Positions 8,065 to 10,667 of a stretch of 10,667 nt of DNA are shown here, piece after piece. The translations under genes and the position numbers were made by a program. Below the pieces are notes generated by a model that saw nothing but the letters and a program-made list of their open reading frames with translations, was not told the origin of the DNA and did no database searches. The stretch spans positions 1-10,667 of the forward strand of contig VKHC01000606.1 in NCBI GenBank assembly GCA_015143735.1, written 5' to 3'. This DNA comes from Synura sp. LO234KE. Its lineage: Eukaryota; Sar; Synurophyceae; Synurales; Mallomonadaceae. Within the stretch, counting starts at the first letter, position 1. Each line of letters opens with the position of its first letter.

Positions 8065-8640
8065 TTAGGCGATCATGCGCAAGATTTCTCGGTCCCAGAT
8101 ATTCTGACCGACGGGGCCAGCAGCAAGTACATATATGCTACGTCCGGTGAGAGTATGCATGAAGTCTATATTTTGTTGAGCTCTCCTTTGAGACTCTCCC
8201 TCTGTGCTTCTATGCCCCATACTTTTACGAGATCTCTGCTCGTCCTCCTCCTTCCTGCTCACCACGGTTCAAAGCAAGGCCAGGCTCAGTCTAATCGTGT
8301 ACTTGATCGTCAATGACGCGGGGATGACCGAAACGGGACGAGATCACTCTACATTTTGCGTCCAGGCTCCTTGGACTACGCTCCCTCTAGATTTCTTCTC
8401 GAGTGTAATATGAGCATCACTTGTTTGAACGCCATCCCACGGTTGGTAACAAGCAACGTGCAATACAATTGCACTTCAATCACGAACGTATTCAGCTTGA
8501 TTTGCGCTAACTATATTGGTCCGACAATTTAAAGTGATTGAGATATAGGATGACGCACGTCGGCTTTGCCTTCACCCCCTTCTTGTCCCGGCCAGGTTCT
8601 CGTCAGATGAGCAGCTTGAGTATATCACATTGTGTCCTCC
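8065..8640 (-). pseudogene. Minus frame interrupted only by four TGA codons
   Basis: Between TAG 8641-8643 and TAA 8065-8067 this frame of about 190 codons contains no TAA or TAG and only four TGA codons: 8572-8574, 8476-8478, 8344-8346 and 8269-8271. Segments between them look like coherent protein: HVACYQPWDGVQTSDAHITL, RPVSVIPASLTIKYTIRLSL, then a charged stretch and NIDFMHTLTGRSIYVLAAGP. The last 66 codons form a clean ORF at 8065-8265. If TGA is read as Trp the whole is one frame. Otherwise it is a decayed gene or an accident of composition. No family is recognised. Confidence 0.25.
8458..8474. repeat. Small palindrome GTGCAA/TTGCAC
   Basis: The 6-bp arms are 8458-8463 and 8469-8474 around TACAA. 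It is short and lies within the TGA-interrupted frame. No function is assigned. Confidence 0.3.
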
Positions 8641-8665
8641 CTAGAACAAGGTCTCATTCCCAAGA

Positions 8666-8890
8666 TTATTCAACTGGCCCATGAGTCTGATATTCTCTCC
8701 CTGGTCCCACAGGCACAGAATGACCCGCTTCTATGCTGTCCGTGTCGGTTGGAGCCCTGGCGTCTACGACCCCTGGAAAGTGCCCGTGTTCAAGTAGATG
8801 ACTTTTCTGCATGGTGTTCGCAACCATATTTCTATCGATATGTACATCTAAAACAATTGTTCTGGGGATCGCTTTCCTCTGGAGTGTCAT
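8666..8890 (-). pseudogene. Short minus ORF, unknown
   Basis: This ORF of 74 residues starts at ATG 8888-8890 (MTLQRKAIPRTIVLDVHIDR) and continues with a His/Asp/Gly/Pro-rich half. It lies in a different frame from the TGA-interrupted frame just downstream and could be its displaced upstream part. The competing plus ORF at 8632-8991 (119 residues, GTG at its left end, ending LMNKLTKKY) covers the same bases. I cannot decide between them from sequence alone. Confidence 0.2.
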
Positions 8891-9059
8891 TCAGCTCCGG
8901 CCGAATCCTAATAATTACACGAATAGATTCTTCCGACATATTCAATACTACGAAGGGAAACTTAATGAATAAATTGACCAAAAAATATTAAATATCATTC
9001 ATGTGATTCATTTTTTCTAACAACGGTAACTGCTTTTGGCGAGACATTCGAGCTAGCTA

Positions 9060-9190
9060 CTCTGTTCCTTCCCGGATGGCTCGGCGGCTACGAACCCCCC
9101 TTTGCATCTGGGTGGGGCCATCGTATAAATTCGCTCGTCGGAGGGTGAACCGGTGCTGCCGGGCTGGGGATCCGTTACCCTTCATCCTGT
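9060..9190. ncRNA. Compact GC-rich segment with folding potential
   Basis: A GC-rich island of about 130 bases is flanked by AT-rich DNA. GATGGC (9075-9080) can pair with GCCATC (9117-9122), enclosing a C-run (9095-9100) opposite GGGTGGGG (9110-9117). A second weaker pairing brings GGGTGAACCGG near 9146 against CCGTTACCC near 9172. It has a tRNA-like A-box (TGGCTCGGCGG at 9077-9087), but no B-box and no matching acceptor arm. An RNA gene is a guess. It may simply be a GC-rich fragment. Confidence 0.2.
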
Positions 9191-9235
9191 TTGTCATAAA
9201 GTAAGCACAAACCGCTCCCATTTTTTGTATTTTTA

Positions 9236-9280
9236 GACCGGTTTATCCAGTAGATAGGCCGGTTTTTTACTGAATAAACC
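9236..9280. repeat. Near-perfect 13-bp inverted repeat with an inner hairpin and T-run
   Basis: GGTTTATCCAGTA (9240-9252) is the reverse complement of TACTGAATAAACC (9268-9280) with one mismatch. Inside it, ACCGG (9237-9241) can pair with CCGGT (9259-9263), which is followed by a T-run to 9268. The inner hairpin plus T-run looks like an intrinsic terminator on the plus strand. The outer stem uses two bases of the inner one, so the two folds partly compete. Confidence 0.5.
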
Positions 9281-9372
9281 AATCGCAGTAATATGTACCA
9301 GTATAATCTGCAACATGATCACTAATTCTGACAGAAATTTCGCAGCTATGGTGCACGTAGCTCACATCGAAC

Positions 9373-9454
9373 GCCCATCAACTTTTCATATTTATCTCCA
9401 AAGATAATGGGCGGACAACTATCCTGAATTTCCGCCAATATGTTTGTATGTTTG
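9373..9454. repeat. Cluster of three small dyads and a tandem octamer
   Basis: GCCCAT (9373-9378) pairs with ATGGGC (9407-9412). Nested within it, TTATCT (9392-9397) pairs with AGATAA (9402-9407). GGCGGA (9410-9415) pairs with TCCGCC (9431-9436). Directly after comes TATGTTTG repeated twice (9439-9446, 9447-9454). Together with the repeat at 9236-9280 this makes a dyad-rich AT-rich spacer between two GC-richer blocks. Confidence 0.4.
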
Positions 9455-9552
9455 TATATTCATTTATCTCACCCGGAATTAAAAAATTAAATTTTCTTTA
9501 TTTGATACGTACGAACAATTATGCATGGGTTAATTTTTTTTAGATAAACCAT

Positions 9553-9738
9553 ATGTACAAATTGTTTTCGAATATCATAAGGTTAAATGCTCCTGATAAA
9601 CTGAATCGATTCAGCTCAAATTTCTTTTTCCACAAACTTCGTTTTTGTGAGTCAAACCTCGAATCAACTCTGAACGATCTCGTTGATTTCTCGGCAAGCC
9701 TCGAAAACGTTCTAAACAATCGCTCTCGTCGTTCCTAG
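9553..9738 (+). CDS. Small ORF, 61 residues, unknown
   Basis: ATG at 9553 follows a T-rich leader, and the frame closes with TAG at 9736-9738. The protein starts with a basic, hydrophobic stretch without acidic residues (MYKLFSNIIRLNA) that could pass for an organelle-targeting helix. It continues with Phe-rich and then Leu/Asn/Ser/Glu-rich helical sequence (ESNLESTLNDLVDFSASLEN) and ends RSRRS. Codon use differs from the AT-rich spacer on the left, with many NNC codons. It stands alone on this strand between the dyad cluster and the minus-strand frame at 9780. It may be a first exon or a chance ORF. No homologue is recognised. Confidence 0.25.
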   Translation: MYKLFSNIIRLNAPDKLNRFSSNFFFHKLRFCESNLESTLNDLVDFSASLENVLNNRSRRS

Positions 9739-9779
9739 GCGATTCTCGGGTTTTCCTACATATCCCAGTTTATCCAAAC

Positions 9780-10262
9780 TTATGCGGTGAGACTCGCTAT
9801 ACCAACAATACAAGTGAACTCATCGCACTTATCTTCACGTTCAAGCGGATATAGTAACACAACCTCTCCCTCGCCCCACAATGCGCCACAACGTTCACAC
9901 CGAGTCTGACCTTGCACGGAAGCATCTGTTGTTGCCCAAGTGAGATCCCAAGACAATGCTGCCTTGATCGCCTCGACAAGGCAATTCTCAACCAAATCTT
10001 TCCACTTGCAACAAGTTATCATCTCATCGGACGCTGCTGTGGTGGCCTTGGCTTGGGCAAGAAGGAGAGTAAGCGGGCGGACCAGCTGGCTCTCTGTGGG
10101 CGTCAAGAACTCTCCTCTTCTCTTTCTTCGGTGGTGGCTCCTCTCGTCGGCGTCCGTCCAAACACCAGCATGCATAGTGTAGTGGCATGTGAGGTCCGTG
10201 CCTCTGCTGTGTGTCTTCTCTTTCCAAGAAGCGCGCGGGCGTACGAGCTGTTGTCCGCTGCC
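9780..10262 (-). CDS. Probable exon or C-terminal part of an unknown Cys/Trp-containing protein
   Basis: The frame is open for 160 codons from TAG at 10263-10265 down to TAA at 9780-9782. The first ATG is at 10173-10175 and gives 131 residues. Codons in the distal two thirds are strongly purine-first, which makes this one of the better coding signals here. After a basic N-terminal part (SHHRRKRRGEFLTPTESQ) comes helical sequence with a CC pair and Trp (EMITCCKWKDLVENCLVEAI). The C-terminal domain has a CxxC pair and a further Cys pair (TRCERCGALWGEGE, then EDKCDEFTC), possibly a small zinc-binding fold. The sequence GAAAAAAGGGTAG just before 10262 could be a 3' splice site. An ATG at 10413-10415 lies in the same frame upstream but is separated by stops. 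The alternative minus frame (10024-10323) and the plus ORFs look like shadows. Confidence 0.4.
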   Translation of the reverse strand, partial: GSGQQLVRPRASWKEKTHSRGTDLTCHYTMHAGVWTDADERSHHRRKRRGEFLTPTESQLVRPLTLLLAQAKATTAASDEMITCCKWKDLVENCLVEAIKAALSWDLTWATTDASVQGQTRCERCGALWGEGEVVLLYPLEREDKCDEFTCIVGIASLTA

Positions 10263-10498
10263 CTACCCTTTTTTCTACACCTGCTATTGTGGTATTAGCC
10301 CTTCCCCTGCCTGGTGGTGACATTATCGCTGACTAGACTAGGGCTCCCCAGTTGCCCCTCCTCCTCGGGTCCTACTACACCTCCGTGCTTCGAACACCGG
10401 CGGGACTCGCCACATGGTTCAAGGGAACTGTGAGGTGGTTCTTGGCTTTCAAATCTTGATGTGGTAAACTATAGATTTTCCCCCAAATGCAGTATAAG

Positions 10499-10528
10499 CA
10501 CGAAGCCACGAGGGCTCGTGGCTTTGTG
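10499..10528. repeat. 14-bp hairpin
   Basis: CACGAAGCCACGAG (10499-10512) and CTCGTGGCTTTGTG (10515-10528) are reverse complements with one mismatch that can still form a G-U pair. They are separated by GG. This is the longest inverted repeat I found in the window. AT-rich DNA follows it on the right. Confidence 0.55.
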
Positions 10529-10530
10529 TT

Positions 10531-10540
10531 AATTATAAAT
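10531..10540 (-). promoter_or_regulatory. TATA-like motif for the minus-strand unit
   Basis: On the minus strand the sequence reads ATTTATAATT. It lies about 115 bases before a minus-strand ATG in good context (ACCATGTGG, 10413-10415) whose short frame is in phase with the 9780-10262 frame. The 14-bp hairpin lies between, in what would be the transcript leader. AT-rich motifs like this are common by chance. Confidence 0.18.
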
Positions 10541-10667
10541 ACTTTCCAGTATTTGTGAAAGGTAGTAGCTTAGGCTTCGCAAAGAAACGAGAACTTGAAC
10601 CACCACAACCAAGTATCATACAGGATGCAATCTGATCCAATTCAAATATCAAACGCTTCAAATTTGC

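Noticed and set aside
8632-8991. Plus-strand ORF of 119 residues ending in a basic tail
   Set aside because: It begins at GTG, has no clear codon periodicity, and overlaps an equally plausible minus ORF. It is kept only as an alternative in the 8666-8890 entry.
9070-9145. tRNA gene suggested by an A-box and a TGC triplet in a loop
   Set aside because: There is no B-box, the anticodon stem has two mismatches next to the loop, and no 3' arm complements the acceptor TCCCGGA.
1-10667. A uniformly altered genetic code across the window
   Set aside because: Internal stops of all three kinds occur, and their density in several frames is near background, so decay or chance explains them at least as well. 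Only the 8065-8640 frame shows a one-codon pattern.
1-10667. LTR retrotransposon or DNA transposon boundaries
   Set aside because: No long direct or terminal inverted repeats and no target-site duplications were found by eye, and no protease, integrase or transposase motif is visible.
1-10667. CRISPR array
   Set aside because: No regularly spaced direct repeats of 20 or more bases are present. The 10-mer pair at 3196 and 3221 is only two short copies.

Overview
No tRNA, rRNA, mobile-element terminus, CRISPR array or protein family could be named with confidence anywhere in these 10.7 kb. The longest stop-free frames are about 150 to 165 codons, there are no ribosome-binding-site-spaced operons, and AT-rich spacers alternate with blocks of moderate GC. 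That argues against ordinary bacterial or phage DNA. It fits a gene-poor eukaryotic region (nuclear, or possibly an expanded organellar one) that holds decayed or intron-split coding sequence. The taxon cannot be fixed from the sequence.

Layout. 1-1137: the plus strand is pyrimidine-rich, and one minus-strand frame has only six internal stops in about 378 codons, so it is probably a decayed coding region. 1141-1682: nothing recognised. 1686-2135: a plus-strand acidic, Ser-rich ORF, the best single coding candidate by codon pattern. 2136-3187: AT-rich spacer, followed at 3188-3241 by two adjacent palindromes that each contain a copy of the same 10-mer. 3525-4190: Arg/Ser/Tyr-rich coding-like sequence on the plus strand, broken across several frames. 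4191-5173: mostly non-coding, with a terminator-like hairpin at 4852-4874. 5174-8990: a long plus-strand-pyrimidine block whose minus strand holds several coding-like but interrupted frames. 9060-9190: a compact GC-rich segment with folding potential. 9236-9454: a cluster of inverted repeats in AT-rich DNA. 9553-9738: a small plus-strand ORF. 9780-10262: a minus-strand open frame with good codon character. 10499-10540: a 14-bp hairpin and a TATA-like motif.

The purine-rich strand switches: plus from about 1690 to 4100, minus in 1-1100 and in most of 5100-10440. This matches the strand on which the more convincing frames lie and suggests divergently arranged transcription units, most of them decayed. 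No pathway or joint function can be assigned. Most ORFs here are of a length that chance could produce in 10 kb, so all coding calls carry modest confidence.
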